Assembly (NCBI GenBank): GCA_023423535.1
Contig: JAFAFL010000003.1
Coordinates: forward strand, 62,001-126,000
Length of the DNA: 64,000 nt
Direction of reading: 5' to 3'
From: Pseudomonadota bacterium
Lineage (GTDB): Bacteria > Myxococcota > Myxococcia > Myxococcales > Myxococcaceae
Shown here: piece by piece, positions 1-8,390 of the stretch
How positions within the stretch are numbered: the first letter of the stretch is position 1
Layout: every line of letters begins with the position of its first letter
The notes under the pieces: model-generated
What the model was told of the DNA's origin: nothing
The model's input: the letters and a program-made list of their open reading frames with translations, nothing else
The model's database searches: none
Position numbers and translations under genes: made by a program

Positions 1-522
1 GCACGCGAACGTGTCGTAGCCCTTCGCGCGCGTGTGCTGGATCTCGCGCCGCTGGATGTCGCGCGCGGTGACGTCGTTGAAGCAGGAGACACCGAAGATC
101 GCCCGGCGCGCCTCCTCCTCCGTCCCGCGCGAGAGCCGCTGACCGATGATGAGCGCCAGCTCCGCCTCGTGGTGCACCTCCGCGCTCTCCGGCGGCAGGC
201 GGATCGGCGCAAAGGGACCGTTCAGCGCCGAGGGCGGCTTGAGGAAGATGAGCGGCTCTTTCGGGAGCGGCTTGCCCATCTCCTCCGCGTGCTTCCGGTA
301 GTTCTGCCCGATGCAGACGATCTTCGTCGGCATCGCGGGCGCGAGCAGCCTCTGCACCGAGGCGCGCGGCAGCGTGTCCACCTCCGGCTCGGCCGCGGGG
401 TCCCACGGCGCACGGGAGAGCGGCTGCACGACCTCGCTCCCGTTGCCCAGCACCTCGCCCCACCGCGCGGCGCCGGTCTTCGGATCGATGAAGCGGAGGA
501 AGCGTCGAACGCCCGTCGTCAT
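1..522 (-). CDS. FAH-family hydrolase/isomerase, 3' end cut by the window edge
   Basis: The first 174 residues of a fumarylacetoacetate hydrolase-family protein are visible; the rest lies beyond the left edge. These enzymes hydrolyse or isomerise acylpyruvate-type diacids using a divalent metal bound by acidic residues. The family core begins near residue 67 with KIVCIGQNYRKHAEEMG. It continues with FLKPPSALNGP, then the metal-binding stretch HHEAELALIIG near residues 117-127, and NDVTARDIQ. The ATG at 522 directly abuts the dapB stop (TGAATG), so the gene is probably the third cistron of a dapA-dapB-FAH operon. The exact substrate cannot be told from sequence; 2-hydroxyhepta-2,4-diene-1,7-dioate isomerase and ureidoglycolate lyase are common automatic names for this family. 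Confidence 0.85.
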   Translation of the reverse strand, partial: MTTGVRRFLRFIDPKTGAARWGEVLGNGSEVVQPLSRAPWDPAAEPEVDTLPRASVQRLLAPAMPTKIVCIGQNYRKHAEEMGKPLPKEPLIFLKPPSALNGPFAPIRLPPESAEVHHEAELALIIGQRLSRGTEEEARRAIFGVSCFNDVTARDIQRREIQHTRAKGYDTFAC

Positions 523-1317
523 TCAGCGCAGCCCCAGCACGTCGTTCATGTCGTAGTGACCGGGCACGCGGCCCGACACCCACCTCGCCGCCCGGATCGC
601 CCCGCGGGCGAACTGGTCGCGGGACGTTGCCCGGTGCGTCAGCTCCACCCGCTCGCCGTCGCCGAGGAAGAACACGGTGTGCTCGCCCACCACGTCGCCG
701 CCGCGCACGGTCTGGATGCCGATCTCGCGCGGCGGGCGCTCGCCGACCTGACCCTCGCGCGCGGTGCGGAAGTCCGCGGGTCCCCGGCCAATGGCCCTCG
801 CGATGTCCTCCGCCATCCGCAGCGCGGTGCCCGAGGGCGCGTCCTTCTTGTGACGGTGGTGCGACTCGACGATCTCGATGTCGAAGCCCTCACCGAGAAC
901 CTTCGCCAGCTCCGCCGCCATCTTGATCACCAGGTTCACGCCGACGCTCATGTTCGGCGCCATCACGAGGGGGATCTTCCGGCTGTGCTTGAGGACCTCG
1001 GCGCGCGCTTCGTTGGAGAACCCGGTGGAGCCCACCACCAGCGCCGCACCGTGCTCCGCGCAGGCGCGCGCATGCTCGACGCTCGCCTCCGCGCTGGTGA
1101 AGTCGATCACCACGTCCGCGCCCGTCTGCGCGAGCAGCGTCCGAAGATCGTCCGCGACGGGGACCTCCAGCTGCGTCAGCGCGAGCGCGTCGGCGCCCTT
1201 CCGCTCCGTGGCCCCCGCGAGCGTCATCTGCGGCTCGGTGCGCACGAGCCTGCAGAGCGTGCTGCCCATCCGGCCCGTGGCACCGGTGACGATCGCGCGG
1301 ACGCTGCCCTCGTTCAA
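523..1317 (-). CDS. dapB: 4-hydroxy-tetrahydrodipicolinate reductase
   Basis: DapB reduces 4-hydroxy-tetrahydrodipicolinate with NAD(P)H in the cytoplasm, the second committed step to diaminopimelate and lysine. The protein is 264 aa, the usual size. The dinucleotide-binding loop VTGATGRMGS lies near residues 9-18. The catalytic and substrate-binding stretch ESHHRHKKDAPSGTA and the C-terminal THRATSRDQFARGA are both present. I chose the TTG at 1317 because its TTGA overlaps the dapA stop by 4 bases and no ATG or GTG lies closer to the conserved start of the fold; upstream in-frame sequence is the shadow of dapA. Translational coupling to dapA is likely. Confidence 0.93.
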   Translation of the reverse strand: MNEGSVRAIVTGATGRMGSTLCRLVRTEPQMTLAGATERKGADALALTQLEVPVADDLRTLLAQTGADVVIDFTSAEASVEHARACAEHGAALVVGSTGFSNEARAEVLKHSRKIPLVMAPNMSVGVNLVIKMAAELAKVLGEGFDIEIVESHHRHKKDAPSGTALRMAEDIARAIGRGPADFRTAREGQVGERPPREIGIQTVRGGDVVGEHTVFFLGDGERVELTHRATSRDQFARGAIRAARWVSGRVPGHYDMNDVLGLR

Positions 1318-2207
1318 AGGGCACCCAACCGGCGCAGCTCCGTCTCGAGCTTCGCGGAGGCCGCCTCGGTCATCGGCAGGAGCGGCGGCCTTATCTCCGG
1401 ACCGAACTTGCCCATCAGCTGCAGCGCGCGCTTCACCGGGATGGGGTTCGGCTCGACGAAGAGCAGCCGGTGCAGCGCGTTCATCCGCACCTGGAGCTCG
1501 CGCGCCTCGGCAATGCGGCCCTCGCGGGAGAGCCGCACGAGGTCCGCCATCATCTTCGGCAGCACGTTGCCGGAGACGGTGATCACGCCCTTGCCGCCGC
1601 AGGCGATGAAGGGCAGCACGGTGAAGTCGTCGCCGGAGAGCAGCGTCATCCGGTCCGCGCCGATGAGCTCCACGATGTCCACCGCACGCGCCATCGAGCC
1701 GGTGGCCTCCTTCAGCGCGACGATCTCCGGGATGTCCGCCAGCCTCGCCACCGTCTCCGCCGCGAGGTCCACCGCGGTGCGGCCCGGCACGTTGTAGGCG
1801 ACGATGGGGAAGCCCGGGTGCGCGTGCGCGACGAGCCGGTAGTGCTCCACGAGACCCGCCTGGGTGGGCTTGTTGTAGTAGGGCGTGACGATCAGCGCCG
1901 CGTCCGCACCGGCCTCCCGGACGAGCGTCACGCCGTCGATCGTCTCGCGCGTGCCGTTGGAGCCTGCGCCGGCGACGACGGGGATGCGGCCCTTCGCCTC
2001 CTCCACCGCGATGCGGACGGCGCGGAGCTTCTCCTCGTTCGTCATCGTCACCGCCTCGCCGGTGGTGCCGATGGGCACGAGCCCGTTCGTCCCGCTCTCC
2101 ACGTGCCACCGGCAGAAGGCCCGGTACGCCGCCTCGTCCAGCGCGCCATCCCGGAAGGGCGTGGCCAGCGCGACGAGGGACCCCTCGAACTTCGGTGTAG
2201 TCGCCAT
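1314..2207 (-). CDS. dapA: 4-hydroxy-tetrahydrodipicolinate synthase
   Basis: DapA condenses pyruvate with aspartate semialdehyde, the entry step of the lysine/meso-diaminopimelate branch. With the ATG at 2207 the protein is 297 aa, close to the family length of about 292. The active-site residues are visible: GTTGE at 47-51, YNVPGRT at 138-144 (Tyr and Arg), and the Schiff-base lysine at 166 in ALKEATGS. An in-frame start at 2243 would add 12 residues without family support. The stop overlaps the dapB start by 4 bases. The gene is divergent from the Hint-domain gene, with a shared upstream region of about 65 bases. Confidence 0.94.
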   Translation of the reverse strand: MATTPKFEGSLVALATPFRDGALDEAAYRAFCRWHVESGTNGLVPIGTTGEAVTMTNEEKLRAVRIAVEEAKGRIPVVAGAGSNGTRETIDGVTLVREAGADAALIVTPYYNKPTQAGLVEHYRLVAHAHPGFPIVAYNVPGRTAVDLAAETVARLADIPEIVALKEATGSMARAVDIVELIGADRMTLLSGDDFTVLPFIACGGKGVITVSGNVLPKMMADLVRLSREGRIAEARELQVRMNALHRLLFVEPNPIPVKRALQLMGKFGPEIRPPLLPMTEAASAKLETELRRLGAL

Positions 2208-2272
2208 CGCGGCGGACACTAACGCAGCGCCCGGTTGGCGCACAGTTCGGCGCGGCGTCTAGGCTCGCGCGG

Positions 2273-2947
2273 ATGAAGCGAATTCTCCTCTCTGCGCTCG
2301 CCGCCGGAACGCTCGGTTGCCCGCCGCTGACCTCGTGCATCGCCGCGGGCGCGCGCGTGAGGACGCCGAAGGGTCTGCGGGAGATCGAATCGCTGCTGCC
2401 CGGCGACGAGCTCGAGTGCGTCGATCCGCGCAACGGCGAGCGGGTGACCGCGCAGATCACCTTCGTCCGCAGCGCGCGGCGCGAGTGCGTTCGGCTTCCG
2501 TTCGCGGGCGGAGAGCTCGTCTGCACCACCGACCACCCGCTCTGGTGCCCGGACACGAAGGCGTGGGCGCCGGCCGGAGACTGGGCGCTGGGCGAACGGC
2601 TGAGGCTCCTCTTCGTGGAGGACGAGCGGGTCCGCACGGTGGAGGTGCAGACCGAAGAGGCGGTCTACGCCGGCGTCCACGACGTGTACGACCTCAGCGT
2701 CGACCACCCGCTGCACAACTTCGTGGCGGAGGGCGTGCTCGTGCACAACAAGCCGCCCGCGCGTGAGTCGTGCCTCCTCGAGGACGGCGGCTTCGAGTTC
2801 CGCAGCACGTCCTGCCTGTGCCCGGACGGGTTCAGCGAAGGGGTCGTCTTCTGCCAGCCGGACGGCCGCGCGGTGTGCATGAACTGCGCGGACGGAGGCG
2901 TGGAGCCGGAGGAGGACGGCGGCGAAGGGGCGGACGGCGGCGGATGA
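2273..2947 (+). CDS. Secreted Hint (intein-like) domain protein, putative lipoprotein
   Basis: This 224-aa protein has a short hydrophobic leader (residues 3-15), then a Hint domain from about Cys22 to residue 160, then a cysteine-rich tail ending in acidic and glycine repeats. The intein blocks are readable: block A CIAAGARVRTPKG, block B CTTDHPLW with the TxxH signature, and the C-terminal block HNFVAEGVLVHN. The residue after the terminal Asn is Lys, not Cys/Ser/Thr, as in bacterial intein-like domains that cleave rather than splice. Cys22 is preceded by LTS, so it also fits a lipobox (LTSC); Cys16 is a weaker second candidate. The molecular job of such proteins is unknown to me. Autocleavage or self-ligation at the cell surface is an inference from the fold. 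Confidence 0.8.
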   Translation: MKRILLSALAAGTLGCPPLTSCIAAGARVRTPKGLREIESLLPGDELECVDPRNGERVTAQITFVRSARRECVRLPFAGGELVCTTDHPLWCPDTKAWAPAGDWALGERLRLLFVEDERVRTVEVQTEEAVYAGVHDVYDLSVDHPLHNFVAEGVLVHNKPPARESCLLEDGGFEFRSTSCLCPDGFSEGVVFCQPDGRAVCMNCADGGVEPEEDGGEGADGGG

Positions 2948-2950
2948 CCT

Positions 2951-2966
2951 CCCGCTGCGAAGCGGG
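2951..2966. terminator. Possible bidirectional hairpin between convergent genes
   Basis: CCCGCT and AGCGGG form a 6-bp stem around a GCGA loop in the short gap between the stop codons of the Hint gene (+) and lysA (-). There is no clear T-run on either side, so this is only a weak terminator candidate. Confidence 0.3.
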
Positions 2967-2974
2967 TGGCGGCG

Positions 2975-4219
2975 TCAGATCCGCTCGCCGCGCCAGAGGT
3001 CGCTCACCGGCTCGCGCTCGCGGATGACGCGGAACGCATCGCCGTCCACCAGCACCTCCGCCGGCCTCGGCCGCGCGTTGTAGGTGGAGGCCATGCTCAT
3101 GCCGTACGCGCCCGCGCTCATCACCGCGTAGAGGTCGCCCTGCTTCGGCAGCACGAGCTCCCGGTCCCGCGCGAGCACGTCGGTGGACTCGCAGACCGGC
3201 CCCACCACATCCACCCGCTCCGGCTTTCCGCCTCGGCGCGCGCGCACCGGCTGCAGCACGTGGTGGGCCTCGTAGAGCGCCGGACGCAGCAGGTCGTTCA
3301 TGCCGGCATCCACCATCACGAACGTCTTGTGCGGCGTGCGCTTGCGGTAGAGCACGCGCGTCAGCAGCACGCCCGCGTTGCCCACCACCACGCGTCCGGG
3401 CTCGAGGATGATCGTCGCCCCGGTGTCCCGCGTCGCCTCCGCCACCACCTTCGCGTAGTCCGCCGGCGAGGGCGGGTTCTCGTCGGTGTAGGAGATGCCC
3501 AGACCACCGCCCACGTCGAGCAGCTCCAGCGGATGCCCGGCCGAGCGCAGGTCCCGGTAGAGGCCCGCGACCTTCAGCAGCGCCTCGCGCACCGGAGCCG
3601 CGTCGGTCAGCTGCGAGCCGATGTGGCAGTCCACGCCGCGCGCCCACAGGCCCTTCTTCTTCGCCGCCAGCTTGTAGAGCCGCACCGCCTCATCGAAGGG
3701 CACGCCGAACTTCGAGGTCTTCAGCCCGGTGGAGATGTACTTGTGGGTGCGCGCATCCACGTCCGGGTTCACGCGCAGCGCGAACGGCGCCTTCACGCCC
3801 AGCTGCGTCGCCACGCGGTCGAGCGCCCAGAGCTCCTCTTCGCTCTCCACGTTGAAGAGGAGGATCCGCGCCTTCAGCGCCGCGGCCATCTCCGCCTCGG
3901 TCTTGCCCACGCCGGCGAACACCACGCACTTCGTGGTCCGGGTCGCCTTGCGCACGCGCTCGAGCTCGCCGCCGGAGACGATGTCGAAGCCGCAGCCCTC
4001 GCGGTGCAGCAGCGCGAGCAGGGCGAGGTTCGAGTTCGCCTTCACCGAGTAGCAGATGTGGTGCGGGGTCGTACCGAACGCCTCGCGCATCACCCGAACG
4101 TGCCGGGTGATCGTCGCGGTCGAATAGACGTACGTCGGCGTGCCCACCCCGTCCGCGATCGCGGAGAGCGGGACGCCCTCCGCGTGCAGCTCGCCGCGGC
4201 GGAGGGTGAAGTGGTTCAT
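2975..4219 (-). CDS. lysA: Diaminopimelate decarboxylase
   Basis: LysA is a PLP enzyme that decarboxylates meso-diaminopimelate to lysine. The 414-aa protein has the N-terminal alanine-racemase-like barrel with the PLP lysine at residue 60 (YSVKANSN). It also has the HIGSQ motif near 198, the phosphate-binding GGGLGISY loop, EPGR, and the C-terminal CESTD with the active-site cysteine. The ATG overlaps the stop of the upstream LptM-like gene by 4 bases (ATGA). Placement behind a small lipoprotein gene recalls the lptM(yifL)-dapF arrangement of enterobacteria. The other lysine genes (dapA, dapB) are close by but in a separate unit. Confidence 0.95.
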   Translation of the reverse strand: MNHFTLRRGELHAEGVPLSAIADGVGTPTYVYSTATITRHVRVMREAFGTTPHHICYSVKANSNLALLALLHREGCGFDIVSGGELERVRKATRTTKCVVFAGVGKTEAEMAAALKARILLFNVESEEELWALDRVATQLGVKAPFALRVNPDVDARTHKYISTGLKTSKFGVPFDEAVRLYKLAAKKKGLWARGVDCHIGSQLTDAAPVREALLKVAGLYRDLRSAGHPLELLDVGGGLGISYTDENPPSPADYAKVVAEATRDTGATIILEPGRVVVGNAGVLLTRVLYRKRTPHKTFVMVDAGMNDLLRPALYEAHHVLQPVRARRGGKPERVDVVGPVCESTDVLARDRELVLPKQGDLYAVMSAGAYGMSMASTYNARPRPAEVLVDGDAFRVIREREPVSDLWRGERI

Positions 4220-4392
4220 GGCGTCTCGGCGGGCGCTTCGGCGGGTGCCTCCGCCGGAGCCTCAGCCGGCGCAGCGGCAGGCGGAGGAGGCGGCGGCGCG
4301 GTGGCTGGCTTCGGTGCGCCCTTCACGCCGCACGCGCCGGCCCCGAGGCCGAGCACGAGCAGCACGCTCCACAGAACGGGCCGGCGCATCAT
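4216..4392 (-). CDS. LptM-like small lipoprotein
   Basis: A 58-aa lipoprotein with a signal peptide of about 20 residues, a lipidation cysteine at 21, and the sequence ACGVKGAPKP straight after it. That matches the LptM (YifL) signature of Cys-Gly-x-Lys-Gly followed by prolines; LptM assists LptD maturation in E. coli. The tail is only Pro/Ala with PAEA repeats. The ATG at 4392 shares one base with the stop of the upstream barrel gene (TAATG), and the stop overlaps lysA. Neighbours support the call: an outer-membrane protein gene upstream and a lysine-pathway gene downstream. The gene is too short for most ORF callers. Confidence 0.7.
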   Translation of the reverse strand: MMRRPVLWSVLLVLGLGAGACGVKGAPKPATAPPPPPPAAAPAEAPAEAPAEAPAETP

Positions 4393-6194
4393 TAGAACCG
4401 GACGCCGATGATCGCGCGCAGCGCCTGGGCGTTCTCCAGGTCCACCGGCTGCGCGCCGACGTTGGCGAGACCCTTCTGCGGGAAGAGGATGGCGTACTGC
4501 ACCGAGGCCACGAAGCCGTCCTCGGTGAGGTAGCGCGCGCCCGCGTTGAGCTCCACGCCGAGCAGCCGGTCGGACTGCGACGGGGTGCTCTCCACGTACA
4601 GCGCGCCGGAGCCGACGACGCTGCCGTAGATGTCGAAGCCCTCGGCCACCGAGTAGGTCACCGTCGGCTTCACGTAGACCGCGTCCGTCACGCCGTCGAT
4701 GAGCTCGCGGAAGAGGATCGCGTCCACGCGGTAGTCGCGGTTGAAGCGGAAGTTGCGGATGGCGCCGTCCGCGTACTGCGGCCCGTCGATGCTGTTGTTC
4801 CCCGGCAGGCCACCCGGCAGGTTGCCACCGCGGCCGGGCCGGTTGCCGAAGCCGGGCTGCCGGTCGCCGGACGCGTAACCGCCCTCGAGCCCGAGCTTGA
4901 GCTGCCCGTCCATCAGCCGGTACTCGCCCTGCAGAACCGCGCCGAACTGCCGCACGAGCACGCCGCCCGCGGTGTCGACCTCCGCCGGGCTGCGCGCCGC
5001 GTTCTCGATGTTGCCGAGCACCGCCGCCGCCTCGAGCTCGATGCGGAAGTCCTTGCGCTCGAACTTCGCCCACACGTCCGGGATGTAGAGCGTGGCCCTT
5101 CGCGGAATGAACGAGGAGGTGTCGTTGGGCGCCGTGTTCGGGTTCGCCCAGCCCACCGCGTCGTAGCGCTGGGTGCGGTAGCTGAAGTGCACGCCGTAGT
5201 TGAGCACCGACAGCCCGTTCTCCAGCTTCGCCTTCTCCTGCATCGGCGTGTCGCGCCGCGCAATGGCGAGGATGTAGCTGTGCGCGTCGTCGGTGTTCGA
5301 CAGGTCGTAGAACTGGCCCTGCTGGTTCTGCGCCTCGCTCGAGGGACCCTCGACGTCGAAGTCGATCATCGGCGCGACGTACCAGCCGGTGAACGGCTCG
5401 GTGACGAACTGGAAGCGGTCCACGGTGTTGCCGTAGTCGCTGTCGAGCCCGTTGCCGTCGTTGTGCAGCATGCCGAGGCCCCAGTGCGAGCCCATGCGGC
5501 CGAAGCGCAGGATGCCCACCGGCGTGCTGACCTCGCCGTACGCGCGCTTCACCCGGATGGAGTCGCGGAACGCGTTGACGCCCTGCTCCGGCGGCATCTG
5601 GGTCTCGTTGAAGACGCCGAAGTCGTAGCGGGGATCGCGCGACTTCGCGTAGAGCGGCGTGGAGCCGAAGAGGATGTTGTCCAGCGCGTCCACCTGCAGC
5701 TTCACGCGCACCTCTTCCGACACGTTGATCGTCGGCTCGAGGCGCAGGCGCATGTTCACGCCCGCCATCGTCCGCTCGCGCTCGCCGGTGGGCGGACGGG
5801 GGAAGAGGCGGAAGCCGGACGGATCCGGATCGCGGTTGAGGTCGAACCGGTGGAAGAGGTCCGGCCGGGTGCGGAAGTAGCCGTCGATCTCGAAGAGCTC
5901 GAGGCGGCGGGTCTGCTCCACCCACTCCTCCTCCCAGCCCTTCGCCGCGGCCTGGGTTGCCAGCTGCGCGCGCAGCTCCTCGCGCATCTCGCGCTTGGCG
6001 GCCTCGACGCGGGCGTCGATCTCCTCGGTCACCTCTTCGCTCGAGGCGGCGGGACGCTGCGCGTCCTGCGACGGCGCGGGGGAGGGCGCCGGAGTGGGCG
6101 CCGGAGTGGGCGCGGGCGTGGGGGGTTCGGCCGGGGCCTGCGCGGCGGCAACGCCGGTCAGCGCGACGAGCGCCACCAGGAGGACTCTGGCCAT
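4392..6194 (-). CDS. Outer-membrane beta-barrel protein, TIGR04551-like
   Basis: The 600-aa protein has a signal peptide (about residues 1-19, ending AAAQA) and a Pro/Ala linker to about residue 48. An acidic helical or coiled-coil stretch follows to about 85. A long region of alternating strands comes next, with typical barrel turns, ending in IIGVRF; a terminal Phe is the usual outer-membrane insertion signal. I recall this family as TIGR04551, found mainly in Myxococcota; its function is unknown. The ATG at 6194 has a GGAG ribosome site about 10 bases upstream; in-frame ATGs further up (6215, 6281) lack one. It leads an operon with the LptM-like gene and lysA. Confidence 0.75.
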   Translation of the reverse strand: MARVLLVALVALTGVAAAQAPAEPPTPAPTPAPTPAPSPAPSQDAQRPAASSEEVTEEIDARVEAAKREMREELRAQLATQAAAKGWEEEWVEQTRRLELFEIDGYFRTRPDLFHRFDLNRDPDPSGFRLFPRPPTGERERTMAGVNMRLRLEPTINVSEEVRVKLQVDALDNILFGSTPLYAKSRDPRYDFGVFNETQMPPEQGVNAFRDSIRVKRAYGEVSTPVGILRFGRMGSHWGLGMLHNDGNGLDSDYGNTVDRFQFVTEPFTGWYVAPMIDFDVEGPSSEAQNQQGQFYDLSNTDDAHSYILAIARRDTPMQEKAKLENGLSVLNYGVHFSYRTQRYDAVGWANPNTAPNDTSSFIPRRATLYIPDVWAKFERKDFRIELEAAAVLGNIENAARSPAEVDTAGGVLVRQFGAVLQGEYRLMDGQLKLGLEGGYASGDRQPGFGNRPGRGGNLPGGLPGNNSIDGPQYADGAIRNFRFNRDYRVDAILFRELIDGVTDAVYVKPTVTYSVAEGFDIYGSVVGSGALYVESTPSQSDRLLGVELNAGARYLTEDGFVASVQYAILFPQKGLANVGAQPVDLENAQALRAIIGVRF

Positions 6195-6289
6195 ATCGAT
6201 TGATCTCCGCTGCATCGGCTTCGGCTGCTGCATGGGGTGCGTCACGAGGGCGCGGGAGTGAAGCAAAAGGCTACAGGTCACACAATCGA

Positions 6290-6748
6290 TTACTCGTGCG
6301 CGCCGCTGCTGCTGCCACCGGAGTGACCGGTGCCGGGCGGTGGACCCTGGCGCAGCTCCACGAGAACGCCGTGGTTCCCCTTCGGGTGCACGAACGCGAT
6401 CTTCGCCCCGCCCGCGCCGAGCTGCGGCGTCTCGTTGATGAGCGGCGCGCCCTTCGCCTTCAGCGCCGCGAGCGCGGCCTCGATGTCCTCCACCTCGATG
6501 CAGATGTGGTGCATCCCCTCCCCGCGCTTGGCGAGAAAGCCGGCGATGGGGCTCTTCTCGTCGAGCGGGGTGATGAGCTCCACGCGGCCCATGCCGTGGC
6601 CGAAGATCGCGGTGCGCACGCCCTGCCCCGGCACGTCCTCGAACTCGGCGAGCTCGAGCCCCAGCGCGTCGCGATAGTGCGCCACCGCCTTGTCGAGGTC
6701 CTTCACCGCGATCGCCACGTGATCGAGTCCCTTTGCCTTCACCGTCAT
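6290..6748 (-). CDS. mce: Methylmalonyl-CoA epimerase
   Basis: A 152-aa vicinal-oxygen-chelate protein. It interconverts (R)- and (S)-methylmalonyl-CoA in propionyl-CoA metabolism. Metal ligands typical of the family are visible: His10 in LDHVAIAV, the His pair at 80-81 in GMHHICIEV, and the Glu in GVLVELRQ near 131. The core ends at about residue 134; the last residues are a low-complexity Gly/Ser/His tail. The ATG overlaps the mutM stop by 4 bases, so it is co-translated downstream of mutM, an unusual partner for it. Confidence 0.88.
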   Translation of the reverse strand: MTVKAKGLDHVAIAVKDLDKAVAHYRDALGLELAEFEDVPGQGVRTAIFGHGMGRVELITPLDEKSPIAGFLAKRGEGMHHICIEVEDIEAALAALKAKGAPLINETPQLGAGGAKIAFVHPKGNHGVLVELRQGPPPGTGHSGGSSSGAHE

Positions 6749-7575
6749 CCCTTCGGCCCTTCTGGCTGGCAGGTCGGGCAGAAGTGCGTGGTGCGCCCGC
6801 CCTGCGTGAGACTCTGCACCTTCGTCTTGCACCGGCCGCACGGTTCTCCCGCGCGACCGTAGATGTGGAACGGGTTCTCCGCTCCGGGCTCTTCCACGTA
6901 TTCGATCTCGTCCGCGCCCTCTGCGTCCGCGAGCGCGAACGCGATGCTGTCGCCGATGCCTTTCGCGAGCTTGCGCCACTCGGGCGCGGAGAGCGTCTGC
7001 GGCTTTCGCGCGGGGTGCAGGCCAGCGCGGAAGAGCGCTTCGGCGGCGTGGATGTTTCCCAGCCCCGCCACGCGCGCCTGGTCCATCAGCGCGACCTTGA
7101 GGTCCTGCTTCGAGCGCCCCACCGCCTCTTCCAACGAGCGCGCGTCGAGCCCGTCGATCAGCGGATCCACGCCGAGGTCACCGAACGGCGGCAGCGCGCG
7201 GAGCTCTTCCAGAGAACCCTTCGCGGGATGGATGCGGCCGAAGAGCCGGGGGTCGCGGAAGTGGATGACGTTGCCGTCGTCGAGCTCGAAGCGGGCGCGG
7301 CTCCACCGCTCCTCGTGGCCCTTCGGCCGGCGCACGAACTTGCCGGTCATCCCCAGATGCAGCAGCGCCCCGTAGCCTCCGCTGAAGGCGACGAGCAGAT
7401 ACTTGCCGCGGCGTTCGGTGCCGACGAGCTCTCCCTTCAGCTTCGCGAAGAGCCTCGGATCCGCGCCGCGGAAGGTGCGCGCCTCCGGATCGGCGACGGC
7501 GCGGACGACCCGCGTTCCGCCCAGCCAACGGACGAGACTCCGCCTGGCGATCTCCACCTCCGGCAGCTCGGGCAT
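6745..7575 (-). CDS. mutM: Formamidopyrimidine-DNA glycosylase
   Basis: Fpg/MutM excises oxidised purines such as 8-oxoguanine and cleaves the abasic site. The 276-aa protein begins MPELPEVE, giving the catalytic Pro2 and Glu3. It keeps RRGKYLL (catalytic-site lysine near 58) and the H2TH region GLGNIHAAEALFRAGLHP (residues 171-188). It ends in a Cys4 zinc finger with cysteines at 246, 249, 266 and 269. The start is fixed because the N-terminal proline is catalytic. It is divergent from the superoxide dismutase gene. Confidence 0.95.
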   Translation of the reverse strand: MPELPEVEIARRSLVRWLGGTRVVRAVADPEARTFRGADPRLFAKLKGELVGTERRGKYLLVAFSGGYGALLHLGMTGKFVRRPKGHEERWSRARFELDDGNVIHFRDPRLFGRIHPAKGSLEELRALPPFGDLGVDPLIDGLDARSLEEAVGRSKQDLKVALMDQARVAGLGNIHAAEALFRAGLHPARKPQTLSAPEWRKLAKGIGDSIAFALADAEGADEIEYVEEPGAENPFHIYGRAGEPCGRCKTKVQSLTQGGRTTHFCPTCQPEGPKG

Positions 7576-7704
7576 CGGGCGCTGCGCATAGCGGGGGCCT
7601 CTGGGACGCGCAAGCGAACACTGCGACCACAAGGCCGTGCAAAGGCGGCTCGACTCCACTAAACGTGGCGCCCCGTTTTCACCACCGACACGAGGAGAGA
7701 AACC

Positions 7705-8307
7705 ATGGCTGATCAGGTCAAGCGCTACGCGCCGAAGGACTACTCGCACCTCAAGGGCCTCAAGGGCGTGGATGACGCCACCCTGACGACGCACTTCGCG
7801 CTGTACCAGGGCTACGTGAAGCGCACCAACGCGCTGACCGAGCGCCTCGAGGCGATGACGAAGGAGGGCAAGGCCTCGGGTGCGGATCCGGTCTACGCCG
7901 AGCTCACCCGCCGCATGGGGTTCGAGTACAACGGCATGGTCCTGCACGAGTACTACTTCGGCAACCTCACGCCGAACGGCACGGACCTCCACGACGGCAA
8001 GCTGAAGAGCGCGCTGGCGCAGAGCTTCGGCTCGTTCGAGAACTTCATGGCGGACTTCAAGGCCGTGGGCACCATGCCGGGCATCGGCTGGGCGGTCCTC
8101 TTCCAGGATCCCTCCACCGGCTGGCTCTCCAACCACTGGGTCACGCTGCACAACGACGGCAACATCGCCGGCTACCGGCCCATCCTCGTGATGGACGCCT
8201 GGGAGCACGCGTTCGTCCCCGCGTACAAGCCCACCGAGCGCGCGAAGTACGTCGAGGGGATCCTCAAGGACATCGACTGGCAGGCGGTGGAGAAGCGGCT
8301 GCTCTAG
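7705..8307 (+). CDS. Fe/Mn-family superoxide dismutase
   Basis: A 200-aa cytoplasmic SOD that dismutates superoxide. The four metal ligands are visible at His30, His81, Asp164 and His168 (MDAWEHAF). The second-ligand region reads NGMVLHEYYFGNL rather than the usual WNHxFYW pattern, so it belongs to a divergent branch; the metal preference cannot be told. GAGGAGAG precedes the ATG by about 7 bases. A strong terminator follows, so it is probably monocistronic. It is divergent from mutM, and the two share an oxidative-damage theme. Confidence 0.85.
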   Translation: MADQVKRYAPKDYSHLKGLKGVDDATLTTHFALYQGYVKRTNALTERLEAMTKEGKASGADPVYAELTRRMGFEYNGMVLHEYYFGNLTPNGTDLHDGKLKSALAQSFGSFENFMADFKAVGTMPGIGWAVLFQDPSTGWLSNHWVTLHNDGNIAGYRPILVMDAWEHAFVPAYKPTERAKYVEGILKDIDWQAVEKRLL

Positions 8308-8335
8308 TCGTCCACGGGAGTCGCGCGTCTTCGCG

Positions 8336-8370
8336 AACGGCCTGCCCTTCTCGTGGAGGGCGGGCCGTTT
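8336..8370 (+). terminator. Rho-independent terminator after the SOD gene
   Basis: AACGGCCTGCCCT and AGGGCGGGCCGTT can pair over 13 positions (one G-T wobble) with a short loop, followed by TTTCATTT. It lies 29 bases after the SOD stop. Confidence 0.8.
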
Positions 8371-8390
8371 CATTTGAGGGGAGTCGTTCG

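Noticed and set aside
34..1797. A 587-codon plus-strand frame across FAH/dapB/dapA
   Set aside because: Antisense shadow of well-supported genes, with Arg/Ala-rich composition.
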